64,000 bases of DNA from CAYLNH01 sp964384625 (GTDB lineage Bacteria; Verrucomicrobiota; Lentisphaeria; JABSQK01), in contig CAYLNH010000002.1 in the NCBI GenBank assembly GCA_964384625.1, positions 44,050 through 108,049 of the forward strand. The letters run 5' to 3'. A program made the position numbers and the translations under genes. The notes under the pieces are model-generated. The model ran no database searches. It saw only the letters and a program-made list of their open reading frames with translations, and was not told where the DNA came from. Positions 1-8,551 of this stretch are shown here, piece after piece (the first letter of the stretch is position 1; each line of letters opens with the position of its first letter).

Positions 1-1217
1 AAGTAGACGCTGTTGAAGTCCTGTGCCTTACCCTCACTGACGGCGTCGAACACCTTGTCGGTCTCGGTGATCAGCTGCTCGAAAAGCGCTGCTGCGGCGC
101 GTTCGCTGTCGGCCGCAGCATGGCGTTGGACCAGGGCGTAGAGCGCGGGCGGCGTCGCTGCGTCGATGTCGCCGGTCGGCCGGTGATCCAAAGTTCCGAC
201 GAGCATGGGCGTCCGGGTTTTGACCAGCAGTTCGTGCATCATCCCGATGGTATCGGGGTGGACCGTCAGGGCTTTGGGAATTGCGGTTTCCGGCCAGATG
301 ACGAGTTCCGGCTGTTCGTTGGCGACAGCCGCGTAGGTCTTGCTGACGTAGACATCCACCGCCGTCTCGAGCTGGTTGCGGGTAAAGACCCGGATCTGCG
401 GGATATTGCCCTGGATGGCGGCGATCCGGACCTGCGTCTCTCTGGGCGGGAGTTGTACGGCGGGGATCAGCAGCAGGCCGCCGACCATGGCGATTCCGGC
501 CAGGAGCGGGTAGGGCAGACGTTTTGTCCACGGCAGTTTGCGGTGTTCAAGGCAGTCGTTGACCGCGGTCGCGATTGCGAGGTTGATCCAGACGATGACG
601 AAACTGAGGCCGTAGATCCCGGTGAACCGGGTGATGCGCAGCAGGGGCGGCAGTTGCCACAGGCAGACGCCGAGCTGGTTCCAGGGGAAGCCGGAGAAGA
701 GCCAGCTTCGGATCCATTCCAGGGCGATCCAGAGCGCCGCCGAACCGGCCACGAGCAGAAACTGCCGGCCGACCGGCAGGCGCGGCGGCGGCACGCGGTC
801 CCGGCCGGTCTGCGGCTCGAGATCGCGGTCGGCGGGCCGGCGCAGGTTGCGCCACAGGCAGGTTGTGCCCCACAGCCAGACGCCGGTATACCCGGCGCAG
901 ACCAGGGCCACGCCCAGCGGGGCCGGGAGAAAGACCTCTCGCAGAAAACTGCAGGATACCGTGAAAAACCCGAGTCCGAAGAGGTATCCCAGAACGAATG
1001 GCCGCCGCGTTGTGCGCCAGGCCAGGAGCAGCACCGGGACCAGGCCGAGCCAGACCAGAAAGCTCAGCTCAAGCGGGGCGAAGCAGCAGCTCAGGCCGAT
1101 CCCCGCCGACAATGCGGCGCCCCACTGCAGGAGGCGCCGTGTCAAGCTGAGCCGAGGAGCCAGATTGCCGGGACGTTCGGTCCGTCGCTGGACGTCTTGA
1201 GGAAGTTTCTTTGCCAT
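1..1217 (-). CDS. lnt: Apolipoprotein N-acyltransferase, C-terminus beyond the window
   Basis: Lnt transfers the third acyl chain from a phospholipid to the N-terminal cysteine of apolipoproteins in the inner membrane. About 405 residues are visible, read from ATG at 1217 (MAKKLPQDVQRR). An N-terminal block of hydrophobic segments includes the family hallmark SGFPWNQLG near residue 175. The nitrilase domain then begins with VRIAAIQGNIPQ, followed by LVIWPETAIP, whose Glu is the first residue of the Glu-Lys-Cys triad. The Lys and Cys regions lie left of position 1. The gene has no stop in the window, so it is partial. It sits 27 bp downstream of the rodZ-like gene and is probably co-transcribed with ftsK and rodZ. 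Substrates are likely to include the LptE-like and other lipoproteins seen here. Confidence 0.93.
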   Translation of the reverse strand, partial: MAKKLPQDVQRRTERPGNLAPRLSLTRRLLQWGAALSAGIGLSCCFAPLELSFLVWLGLVPVLLLAWRTTRRPFVLGYLFGLGFFTVSCSFLREVFLPAPLGVALVCAGYTGVWLWGTTCLWRNLRRPADRDLEPQTGRDRVPPPRLPVGRQFLLVAGSAALWIALEWIRSWLFSGFPWNQLGVCLWQLPPLLRITRFTGIYGLSFVIVWINLAIATAVNDCLEHRKLPWTKRLPYPLLAGIAMVGGLLLIPAVQLPPRETQVRIAAIQGNIPQIRVFTRNQLETAVDVYVSKTYAAVANEQPELVIWPETAIPKALTVHPDTIGMMHELLVKTRTPMLVGTLDHRPTGDIDAATPPALYALVQRHAAADSERAAAALFEQLITETDKVFDAVSEGKAQDFNSVY

Positions 1218-1244
1218 GGGCGACCGAACGTCGACGCCGGCGGA

Positions 1245-2378
1245 TTACCGGGCGTCGGCAGCGTTTTGTTTGCGCGGGATTTCCATTGCTGAAAACGGCA
1301 GGACTTCCGGAGCCACATAACTCTCGAGATCATCTTCCGTGATCAAGGTCAGGTCCTGCCCGCTGACTTCGATGTTGCCGAAGACCCGGGATTTGATGAC
1401 GGCGGCGCCGAGGATGACGAAGACCAGCGCGACGACGGCGGCCATGGCCAGGCTGTAGCGCTTGAGGTTGCGCTCGGATTTCACCGGGTGCGAGGCCTTT
1501 TTGCGGCGCTTCGGTTTCTTCTCTTTCGCCTTTTCTTTGCCCTTCGCCTGCGGTTTGTCGGCCGCAGCCGGGGCGTCACCGGCCGGCGAGGCATCGGCTG
1601 CAGGTTCCTCGCGGGCGGCCGCCGGTCTGGGATCGGCCATGCGGGCCTCGTACTCCGCGACCAGTTCCTCATGGGGCAGGCCGTAACGGCGGGCCAGCGT
1701 TTTGAGATAGGATTTCACATAGATCGCCGCCAGCGGCAGATTATCGAAGTCCTCGGCTTCGAGGGCCTTGATGTAGTCGGCACTGATGCGTGTGTCTTCG
1801 GCGACCTGGGCAATGCTCAGGCCGCGGGATTCCCGGGCCTCGGCGAGTTTGCCGCCGAGACTGTCGGCCGGGGCGGCGGCGGCGGTTTCCAGGCGATCGG
1901 TCTTCGGCGTGGCCGCGACCGGGTCGGGGCGTTTGTCGAGAATGATCGTGCCGTTGTCGTCCGGCTCCTCAATCGGTGTCGCTTCCGGCGCCGCAGCCGG
2001 CTCGGCGTCCGGTGCCCGGGTATTCGTGACGATCTGCGTGTCGGGCTCCTCCGCGTCCGCCGGTTCCTGGGTCAGTCGCAGTTTGGGTTTGGGGATCTCC
2101 GCCGGTGTCTCCACGGCGTCGACCTGGGGTTCGGGTTTTTCCAGCTTGATCTTGAGCTGGGGTTCGGGAGTGACGTCCGGCGTTTGGTTTTCCATCGCGG
2201 GCTCCTCGGTTTTGATGGCTTCCTCAAGGGAAACATTCTGCTTGGCGGCGGCCGGTTCCAGTACGGCTTCCGGCGCCGGTGTGGGTTCGTTCTGAGCCGC
2301 GGCCGAGCCGAGTGTCCAACTCAGTCCCAGGCGCTGCTGGCGCGGCCCACGATCCGGTGTCGATTCGGTTTGGCTCAT
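1245..2378 (-). CDS. RodZ-like membrane-anchored helix-turn-helix protein
   Basis: This 377-residue protein has an unusual order of parts. Residues 1 to about 175 are a Pro/Glu/Ala-rich low-complexity linker with no recognisable fold. A RodZ-type helix-turn-helix follows (LAEARESRGLSIAQVAEDTR ... YIKALEAEDFDNLPLAAIYV). Next come a charged Lys/Arg-rich stretch, one transmembrane helix (YSLAMAAVVALVFVILGAAV) and a short periplasmic tail of about 50 residues. RodZ proteins link MreB to the elongation machinery and normally start directly with the HTH. Here the HTH is displaced by the acidic linker and the periplasmic domain is very short. Its place between ftsK and lnt fits a cell-division or envelope role. 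RodZ membership is recognised from the HTH and topology; function is inferred. Confidence 0.75.
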   Translation of the reverse strand: MSQTESTPDRGPRQQRLGLSWTLGSAAAQNEPTPAPEAVLEPAAAKQNVSLEEAIKTEEPAMENQTPDVTPEPQLKIKLEKPEPQVDAVETPAEIPKPKLRLTQEPADAEEPDTQIVTNTRAPDAEPAAAPEATPIEEPDDNGTIILDKRPDPVAATPKTDRLETAAAAPADSLGGKLAEARESRGLSIAQVAEDTRISADYIKALEAEDFDNLPLAAIYVKSYLKTLARRYGLPHEELVAEYEARMADPRPAAAREEPAADASPAGDAPAAADKPQAKGKEKAKEKKPKRRKKASHPVKSERNLKRYSLAMAAVVALVFVILGAAVIKSRVFGNIEVSGQDLTLITEDDLESYVAPEVLPFSAMEIPRKQNAADAR

Positions 2379-2393
2379 GGTTCGGTCCCTGGT

Positions 2394-4739
2394 TTAGTCT
2401 TCCGTATTGCTGTCCGTGTCGGCGTCCTCGCCGTCGTCCTCGCCGATCTCCAGACCGACATCTTCGGCGGACACCAGGATTTCGCGCGGCGCCGTGCCGA
2501 TCTGCGGGCCGACAACCCCGCGGCGCTCCAGTTCCTCGATGATGATGGACGCTTTGTTGTAGCCGATGCGCAGACTGCGCTGGATATAACTGGTGGTGGC
2601 CCGGCGGTCGCGCATGATGATCTCGATCGCCTGCTGGATGAGCGCCTCTTCCTTCTCGGTGAAACCGCCGTCGCCCGGGGCGCCGCCGCCGCCGCCGCTG
2701 CCGCCGGAGTTCTCTTTGAACTTGAAAATGTCTTCGGCATACTCGGCTTCCGCCTGGCCGCCGACAAAGTCGACGACGCGTTCGATCTCGTCGTCGTTCA
2801 CCAGACAGCCCTGGACGCGCGCCAGTTTCGAACCGCTCGGCGCCTTGAACAGCATGTCGCCGCGGCCCAGAAGCATCTCGGCGCCTTTGCCGTCGATGAT
2901 CGTCCGGGAATCCGTGACCGACGTCACCTGGAACGCGATGCGGGTCGGGAAGTTCGCTTTGATGACGCCGGTGATGATGTTGACCGACGGCCGCTGCGTG
3001 GCGATGACCGCGTGGATGCCCACGGCCCGGGCCATCTGGGCGATGCGCGCCAGCAGAGTCTCCACTTCCTGCTTGGCCGTCATCATGATGTCCGCCAACT
3101 CGTCGATGACAATGACGATATACGGCAGCTTGTCCGGGATCGGATTGTCGTCGTCGTCGAGCACCGGTTCGGCCGGCAGCTTGCGGGCATTGAAGGAGGC
3201 GATGTTGCGGACGCCGACTTTTGACAGGACCTTGTAGCGGTACTCCATCTGGTTGACGGCCCAGTTGAGCGCGAGCGGCACCTTCTTGACGTCATTGACC
3301 ACGGGGGTCACCAGATGGGGCAGGTTGCTGTAGGGCGTGAACTCGACGACCTTCGGGTCCACCAGGATCATCTTCAGTTCGTCCGGGCGGAAGCGGTAGA
3401 GAAGACTCATGATCAGCGTATTGATGCAGACCGATTTACCACTGCCGGTGGCGCCGGCGATGAGCAGGTGCGGAGCCCGGGCCAGGTCGAGGATGACCGG
3501 CTTGCCGTCGATGCTTTTGCCCAGACAGATCGGCAGGGCGGTCTTGGTCCCGCGCCAGGCCGAACTCTGCAGAATTTCGCGTAGGTGGACCTGCGACGCC
3601 TTCGTATTGGGGACTTCGATGCCGACGGAATCCCGGCCCGGGATCGGCGTCAGAATGCGCAGGCTTTCGGCCTTGAGGTTCATGGCGATGTTGTTCTGCA
3701 GGGAACTGATGCGTTCCACTTTGACGCCGGGTGCGGGCTTGATTTCGAAAAGCGTTACGCGCGGACCGCACGTGGCTTCGCCGACCGAGGCGTCGATGCC
3801 GAAGCTCTCCAGCGTCTGCTGCAGGCACTGTTTCTTGGCGTTGAGTTCGCGCGGGTCGAACAGCGAGGTGCGGGCCGGCAGTTCATTGAGCAATTTGATG
3901 CTGGGCAGCCGGAAATTGGCGTAGGGGTTGCCGTCTTTGCGGGGCGGCCGGTCGTCGGCTTTGGCGGCGGGTTTGACGGCTGCCACAGGCTGTTTGACGG
4001 GGGCCGGCCGGGGCTCGGGCTCGGGTTCGGGTTCGGGCTCGGGTTCCTGATAGGCCGGTTCGTAGTCGACCGTCGGGGCCTGGGGCTTGTAGGTATAGGT
4101 GCGGTGCGAGACCCAGGCCTCCTGGGCCCAGGCCAGCAGATTGCGGCTGTGTTCCTGCCAGTCAAAAAACCAGATAACCACAAGCCCGAGCAGCATCATC
4201 GTTACGGTGATGATGATGGAACCGACCGGATTGACGACGTAGGACATCCAGCCGCCGGGGTAGAGCTCGGTGGCGGGCGCGCAGAACCGCTGCCCGATCA
4301 CACCGCCGGGTGTCTGACTCAGATTCAGATCGGACGTCCAGTTCGGCAGCAGGTCCGGAAAGATGCCGATGAACATGGCGCAGCCCCAACTGAACAGCAG
4401 CAGGCCGAGGAAATAGCTGAACCGGATATTTCGGACGCCGCGGCCCAGCAGCCGGACGCCGACGCAAAGCAGGGCCAGAAGCAGACTGGGAAAGACGGCC
4501 AGACCAATACTGGAGAAGGCGCCCGCGGCAAACCAGGCGCCGAAGCGCCCGATCCAATTCTGGATGTTGCTCGACGGGCTGAAACCGCCGTGCAGAATCT
4601 GCGTATCCTGTGGATCATACGAGACGACCGACAGACACGCCAGCAACACAAGCACCAGCACAACGCCCCGAATCAGGTAGCGCCCGATGATGACGTGGGT
4701 TTGTGTTTTTGCCGTGTCCTTCTTGTCTTTCTCGGCCAT
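2394..4739 (-). CDS. ftsK: DNA translocase FtsK/SpoIIIE
   Basis: FtsK pumps chromosomal DNA through the closing septum. The N-terminus has about four membrane helices (from VVLVLVLLACLSVVSYD to IIITVTMMLLGLVVIWFF). It is followed by a cytoplasmic linker with a (PE)n repeat, then the alpha/beta RecA-like motor with Walker A GATGSGKSVCINTLI and Walker B YIVIVIDELADIMM. After the motor come a Ser/Gly-rich hinge and the gamma winged-helix domain that reads orienting sequences (FTEKEEALIQQAIEIIMRD). At about 781 residues it is a normal SpoIIIE-size protein, shorter than E. coli FtsK. ATG at 4739 is chosen because GGAAGG lies 6 bases upstream; an in-frame GTG lies two codons earlier. The rodZ-like and lnt genes follow. 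Confidence 0.95.
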   Translation of the reverse strand: MAEKDKKDTAKTQTHVIIGRYLIRGVVLVLVLLACLSVVSYDPQDTQILHGGFSPSSNIQNWIGRFGAWFAAGAFSSIGLAVFPSLLLALLCVGVRLLGRGVRNIRFSYFLGLLLFSWGCAMFIGIFPDLLPNWTSDLNLSQTPGGVIGQRFCAPATELYPGGWMSYVVNPVGSIIITVTMMLLGLVVIWFFDWQEHSRNLLAWAQEAWVSHRTYTYKPQAPTVDYEPAYQEPEPEPEPEPEPRPAPVKQPVAAVKPAAKADDRPPRKDGNPYANFRLPSIKLLNELPARTSLFDPRELNAKKQCLQQTLESFGIDASVGEATCGPRVTLFEIKPAPGVKVERISSLQNNIAMNLKAESLRILTPIPGRDSVGIEVPNTKASQVHLREILQSSAWRGTKTALPICLGKSIDGKPVILDLARAPHLLIAGATGSGKSVCINTLIMSLLYRFRPDELKMILVDPKVVEFTPYSNLPHLVTPVVNDVKKVPLALNWAVNQMEYRYKVLSKVGVRNIASFNARKLPAEPVLDDDDNPIPDKLPYIVIVIDELADIMMTAKQEVETLLARIAQMARAVGIHAVIATQRPSVNIITGVIKANFPTRIAFQVTSVTDSRTIIDGKGAEMLLGRGDMLFKAPSGSKLARVQGCLVNDDEIERVVDFVGGQAEAEYAEDIFKFKENSGGSGGGGGAPGDGGFTEKEEALIQQAIEIIMRDRRATTSYIQRSLRIGYNKASIIIEELERRGVVGPQIGTAPREILVSAEDVGLEIGEDDGEDADTDSNTED

Positions 4740-5138
4740 GTTCACCTTCCTTCGGATTGGTCTGTCACGTCAATTGCACGGACAGGCGGAGATTTTCCGC
4801 CAAAGGAAAGCTCAGGGGCAGAAGTTCGGAAAGCAAGCTTTCACCGCCCATGCCGGAACGGTCTGGGACCGATCCACAGCAATGGCGTGAACAGCCTGGT
4901 GGCAGGCGCGCAACCTTCTTGCCTCCATGAGGTTGCGTTATCTTGCCTCCTTTCTTGTGCCTCCCGGTGCAGGCCATTCCCGACGACGGCAGCAACCGCT
5001 GCCTGACGGGGATGGAGTGCACACGACGACCAACCACGCAAATGGTTGATCCGGAAGAGCCTCCTTTTTCCTCCTGAATCTAATTTATCATTTCACATTC
5101 TTGATTTTTAGCGTAATCCAGGAAATTATAGGAAAATT
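4740..5138. other. Divergent intergenic region with stacked hairpins (candidate structured RNA)
   Basis: This is the gap between divergent ftsK and manA. Three hairpins are visible. The first is an 8-bp stem at 4909-4916/4930-4937. The second is a compound stem at 4967-5022: 5 bp, a 2x2 internal loop, 8 bp with one G-T wobble, a 6x4 internal loop, then 6 bp closed by an AACC tetraloop. The third is a 6-bp stem at 5031-5036/5043-5048. The motif TGCCTCC recurs three times at about 4920-4965. It could be the untranslated leader of manA (plus), of ftsK (minus), or an independent RNA. No known RNA family was recognised, and no coding gene is convincing. Confidence 0.35.
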
Positions 5139-6119
5139 ATGAAACCGGATCTCTACCCGATATGCTTTGCCGCGGTTGATTGCAGCCGAGACTGGGGCGG
5201 AGACCTGTTGCGGGACTTCTATGGGTTAAGTTCGGGGCAGGTAGCCGAATCCTATCAGTTGCTTGACGACGGCGACCGTCAGTCCGTGGTGACCAATGGT
5301 CCCCTGGCAGGCACGACGCTGCAGGATTTGACGCGGCAGGGTGCGGCCTACGTTGGCCGCACGGCTCGGCCGCTGCCGCGCTTTCCGCTGCGCGTGAAGT
5401 TTTTCGCCACGAGCAAGCCGATTGCGCTGCAGCTCCACCCCGCGGAAGGCTGCCGCGGCGTCCCGGCGGCCGCCGGGCAGACCAAGTTCTGGCATGTGGT
5501 CGGGGCGTCGCCGGAAGCGCGGATCTGGGCGGAACTGAAAGGCAGCAGCACGCAGCAGCAGGTCGTGTCCCGCTTCGGCACCGCCGAGTTCTATACCTTG
5601 CTCTGGGAGTTCGAGGCGAGCCCCGGCGACAGCTACTACCTGCCGACCGGCCGCATCCACGGTCTCAGCGCCGGCAACGTGATCCTCGCGATCGAACAGA
5701 ATGCGGGCAGCAGCTATGTGTTGCCGAGTGACGGGATGCCGGAGGACCCGGCAGCGACCCCCGTGGGCGATCCGGAGACCGCGCGCGACCTGATTAATTT
5801 CAAGGATCGCACCATGCCCCGGATCCGCGCGGAGTCCGGCGTCGTCAGCCGCAACCGCAAACTGCCGCTGCTGCTGAACTGCCCCAAATTCACCGTTGAG
5901 GAAATCCGGTTGGTGGCCGAACTGCACGATCGGGTCACGCCGAATTCCTGCCATCTGCTGGTCGCCGTGGACGTGCCGCTGACAGTGACGGCGGGGGGGG
6001 TCAGCGAGGTCCTGCAGCCGGGGCGGCTGTGTCTGCTGCCGGCCGGGCTGTCCGGGTATTACACCATTGAACCGGAACGTCCGGGCACTGTCATCCGCGC
6101 GGCGCATCGCGCTTTCTGA
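5139..6119 (+). CDS. manA: Mannose-6-phosphate isomerase, class I (zinc cupin)
   Basis: This enzyme interconverts mannose 6-phosphate and fructose 6-phosphate. The 326-residue protein has the cupin motifs of the type I family. LQLHPAEG near residue 96 supplies the Q-x-H zinc ligands, KFWHVVG resembles the KPE-WYVL region, and YLPTGRIHGLSAGNVILAIE near residues 168-187 matches the second metal strand with its His. The length fits the short Bacillus-type ManA. The start ATG has TAGGA about 7 bases upstream. It faces the ftsK operon divergently and converges on the lptE-like gene with a 6-bp gap. Its product could feed GDP-mannose for surface polysaccharide or fructose 6-phosphate for the mtlD locus; this link is inferred. 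Confidence 0.86.
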   Translation: MKPDLYPICFAAVDCSRDWGGDLLRDFYGLSSGQVAESYQLLDDGDRQSVVTNGPLAGTTLQDLTRQGAAYVGRTARPLPRFPLRVKFFATSKPIALQLHPAEGCRGVPAAAGQTKFWHVVGASPEARIWAELKGSSTQQQVVSRFGTAEFYTLLWEFEASPGDSYYLPTGRIHGLSAGNVILAIEQNAGSSYVLPSDGMPEDPAATPVGDPETARDLINFKDRTMPRIRAESGVVSRNRKLPLLLNCPKFTVEEIRLVAELHDRVTPNSCHLLVAVDVPLTVTAGGVSEVLQPGRLCLLPAGLSGYYTIEPERPGTVIRAAHRAF

Positions 6120-6125
6120 AGGGGG

Positions 6126-6650
6126 TCACCAGACTTCCGTGATATCCCGCACGATCTCTTTGGCGGCTTCGTGCAGGGCCTGGCGCATCCCGTCCCGCTT
6201 CGCGATTTCCAGGTCCAGCAGGTCGTTGTACTCGGCCGTCCCCTTGGCAACGCGTTTCTTGACCTTCGTCTTGCCGTCGGCCGCAGACAGCTTGACGGCG
6301 TACTCGACTTCGACCGTAACGCGGAAGATGCTGGTGGTGTAGACCTCCTGGTCCGGGTCGTTGGACTGCAGTTTGCGTGAGCCGGCGGAGCTGTTCTTGT
6401 AGGCGATCACGCGCGCCTGCAGGACGCCGTCCGCCCGGGAGCGCGGCACCAGCCGGAGCGAGCCGTCGGTGACAATGCGATTGCGGATCAGCGAGTCGGC
6501 TTCGATGCCGAGGCGCGGTTCGTCCGTCAGGTTTTCAACCTTGGCCACGGCGATGGTCTGCAGCTCGGGATTGGTGATCGGTCCCAGGCGGTAGCCGAGG
6601 CAGCCGGCGAGCAGGAAAAACGGTAGAATGGCCAGCAGTGTCCGGCTCAT
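6126..6650 (-). CDS. LptE-like lipoprotein (LPS assembly)
   Basis: This 174-residue protein starts with a lipoprotein signal peptide and lipobox (LLAGC, Cys 17). The mature part opens with GYRLGPITNPELQTIAVAKV and ENLTDEP, the pattern of LptE-family proteins from non-proteobacteria. The remaining beta-rich part ends with ALHEAAKEIVRDITEVW. LptE sits inside the LptD barrel and helps deliver lipopolysaccharide to the outer leaflet. No LptD is in the window, so the partner is inferred. Its ATG overlaps the stop of the upstream TPR gene (ATGA), so the two are translationally coupled. It is the last gene of the fmt-rng-purC-TPR-lptE run. Confidence 0.72.
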   Translation of the reverse strand: MSRTLLAILPFFLLAGCLGYRLGPITNPELQTIAVAKVENLTDEPRLGIEADSLIRNRIVTDGSLRLVPRSRADGVLQARVIAYKNSSAGSRKLQSNDPDQEVYTTSIFRVTVEVEYAVKLSAADGKTKVKKRVAKGTAEYNDLLDLEIAKRDGMRQALHEAAKEIVRDITEVW

Positions 6651-7630
6651 GGTGCGGTGTCCGCGTTGCCGTTGCCGCCGGTTTCGGCGTCGGTTTCGTC
6701 GAAGCGGTAGGGCGGCAGTTTCGGAATGCCGAGCAGGCGCGCTTCGGCCAGGGCCGCCCGCTCGGGGAAGCCGGCGGCGACTGCTTCCAGGTACCGTCGG
6801 GCGGCACGCGGCCGATTGGTTACCGGTTCGCGGTAGAACCCGCCCAGGAACATCAGGTGGTCGCCTTCGATTTCGCGGCCGTCGGCGATGAGGCGTTCCG
6901 CCTGTTTCAGGCTTTTGCTCTCCGGGTGCAGGCGCCGGAGCAGCTCGGTTTCATGCCGGGCCCGCCGCAGATTCAGAGCATCCCCTTCCGAGCGCGCCGC
7001 TTCGACGACCAGAACGGTAATCAGCTTGAGCCGGGCTTTCGGCGCCAACTCGTGATCGGGGTAGCGCGTGAGAAACAGTTCGAGCCACTCCTTGCCGCGT
7101 TCGCGGCCGTCGCGCCGGCGCAGCTCGATCAGTGCGCGGCGGTACAATGACGGCGGCGCCGTCCGGCTGTACGGCGCAGTTTGCCAGATGTGGTCGTAGG
7201 CCCGGGCGGCTTCTTTGGTGTGTGAAAACAGGCCGAGGAAATAGCGTTTGCCATCCAGATACTCCGCTGCGATCTTGTACTCCGTGGCGAGCGCGGCGTG
7301 AAACGGGATGTAGTTCGCGTAGTAGGTGATGGCCTGTCGGAGGGTCTTGGCGGCATCAGGGTAGCGGCCGCGATGGTAGCGGCACATGCCCATGCCGTAC
7401 AGTGCCAGCCCCTTGTTCTGCAGGCGCCTGGCGCCGCGGTAGATCCGCTTGAAGTTCTGCTCGGCAGTCGCGTACCGGCCGCGCTCGAAGTAGACTTCTG
7501 CCCGCAGCGTCAGCTGGTTGATCCCGGCGGCTTCATGGACCCAACGCCAGGCCGGCGAATTCGGCGCCGCACCGGCGCCGAGGGCCAGCAGCAGCAGAGC
7601 CGCCGTCAGTCGTTGGGTCCAGGTCGCCAT
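6647..7630 (-). CDS. Secreted TPR-repeat protein, BamD-like
   Basis: This 327-residue protein has an N-terminal signal peptide (LTAALLLLALGAGAAPNSPA) without a lipobox cysteine, so it is probably periplasmic. Several TPR-like helical pairs follow: LRAEVYFERGRYATAEQNFK, ALYGMGMCRYHRGRYPDAAK and YRRALIELRRRDGRERGKEW. This arrangement resembles BamD/YfiO and related outer-membrane assembly proteins. It overlaps the LptE-like gene by 4 bp, which suggests a shared envelope role. It lies 20 bp downstream of purC. The TPR fold and export are supported by the sequence. BamD identity is not proven, because the acylated cysteine typical of BamD is missing. Confidence 0.68.
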   Translation of the reverse strand: MATWTQRLTAALLLLALGAGAAPNSPAWRWVHEAAGINQLTLRAEVYFERGRYATAEQNFKRIYRGARRLQNKGLALYGMGMCRYHRGRYPDAAKTLRQAITYYANYIPFHAALATEYKIAAEYLDGKRYFLGLFSHTKEAARAYDHIWQTAPYSRTAPPSLYRRALIELRRRDGRERGKEWLELFLTRYPDHELAPKARLKLITVLVVEAARSEGDALNLRRARHETELLRRLHPESKSLKQAERLIADGREIEGDHLMFLGGFYREPVTNRPRAARRYLEAVAAGFPERAALAEARLLGIPKLPPYRFDETDAETGGNGNADTAP

Positions 7631-7650
7631 CGGATCGTCGTCCTGCCGCT

Positions 7651-8550
7651 TCAGAGTTTGCTGCCGGTCAACTGCTCGAATGCCTTGAGGTAGATCTCGC
7701 GGGTGCGTTCCACCACCTCAGGGATCAGTTCCGGGCCCGGCGCCGTTTTGTCCCAATCCAGCGTCTCGAGCCAGTCGCGGACATATTGCTTGTCCAGGCT
7801 CGGCGGGTTCTTGCCGGGTTCATAGGATTCAGCCGGCCAGAAACGGCTGGAATCGCAGGTCAATACCTCGTCGATCAGGATCAATTCGTCGTCTAAAAAG
7901 CCGAACTCGAATTTCGTGTCGGCGATGATGATGCCGCGGTCGCGGGCGAAGTCCGCGGCTTTGGTGTAGATCTCCAGCGTGTGGTCACGGAGCTTTGCGG
8001 CGGTTTCGGCGCCGACGATTTCCACGGTGCGGGCGTAGGAGATGTTCTCATCGTGGTTGCCGGCCTCGGCCTTGGTCGCCGGGGTGAAGAGCGGTTTGTC
8101 GAGCTTGTCGGCGATCGAGTAGCCGCGGCGCAATTCGATGCCGCAGACCTTGCCGGTCTTCTGGTAGTCTTTCCAGCCGGAGCCGATGAGATAGCCGCGG
8201 GCGACGCATTCGACCAGGCACGGTTCGCACTTCTTCACCAGCATGGAGCGTTTCTCCAGGTCTTTGGCGTACGGCTGCAGCTTGTCCGGGAAGTCCTTGA
8301 CGTCCGTGGCGATGACATGGTTGGGCATCCAGTCGAGCCACTCGAACCAGAACGCCGCCATCGAGGTCAACACCTTGCCTTTGTCCGGGATGCCGTTCGG
8401 CATGACCACGTCGAACGCGCTCAGGCGGTCGCTGGCGACCAGCAGCAGGCTGTCACCCAGATCGTAGATATCACGGACCTTGCCGCGTTTCGGTTCCCCC
8501 AACTCGGGAATCGCTGTGGTGATCAGTGCTCCATTGCCGTCGTACTGCAT
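7651..8550 (-). CDS. purC: Phosphoribosylaminoimidazole-succinocarboxamide synthase (SAICAR synthase)
   Basis: PurC condenses CAIR with aspartate using ATP in de novo purine synthesis. The 299-residue protein carries the nucleotide-binding N-terminus (KRGKVRDIYDLGDSLLLVAS) and the first PurC signature (DRLSAFDVVMPNGIPDKGKV). It also has CVARGYLIGSGWKDYQKTG, and IIADTKFEFGFLDDELILID with the aspartate/Mg region. The length matches the yeast-like PurC type of about 300 residues. The start is 1 bp from the stop of the RNase E/G gene, and the TPR gene follows after 20 bp. It complements purO near the right edge of the window. Confidence 0.96.
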   Translation of the reverse strand: MQYDGNGALITTAIPELGEPKRGKVRDIYDLGDSLLLVASDRLSAFDVVMPNGIPDKGKVLTSMAAFWFEWLDWMPNHVIATDVKDFPDKLQPYAKDLEKRSMLVKKCEPCLVECVARGYLIGSGWKDYQKTGKVCGIELRRGYSIADKLDKPLFTPATKAEAGNHDENISYARTVEIVGAETAAKLRDHTLEIYTKAADFARDRGIIIADTKFEFGFLDDELILIDEVLTCDSSRFWPAESYEPGKNPPSLDKQYVRDWLETLDWDKTAPGPELIPEVVERTREIYLKAFEQLTGSKL

Positions 8551-8551
8551 G

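Noticed and set aside
4967..5022. SRP (4.5S) RNA
   Set aside because: The hairpin has an AACC (or GGTT) loop and lacks the conserved GGAA tetraloop and asymmetric loop sequence of SRP domain IV.
4765..5037. A 90-codon basic protein on the minus strand
   Set aside because: It overlaps the hairpin region, has no ribosome-binding site, and its Cys/Arg/Gly composition fits non-coding sequence.
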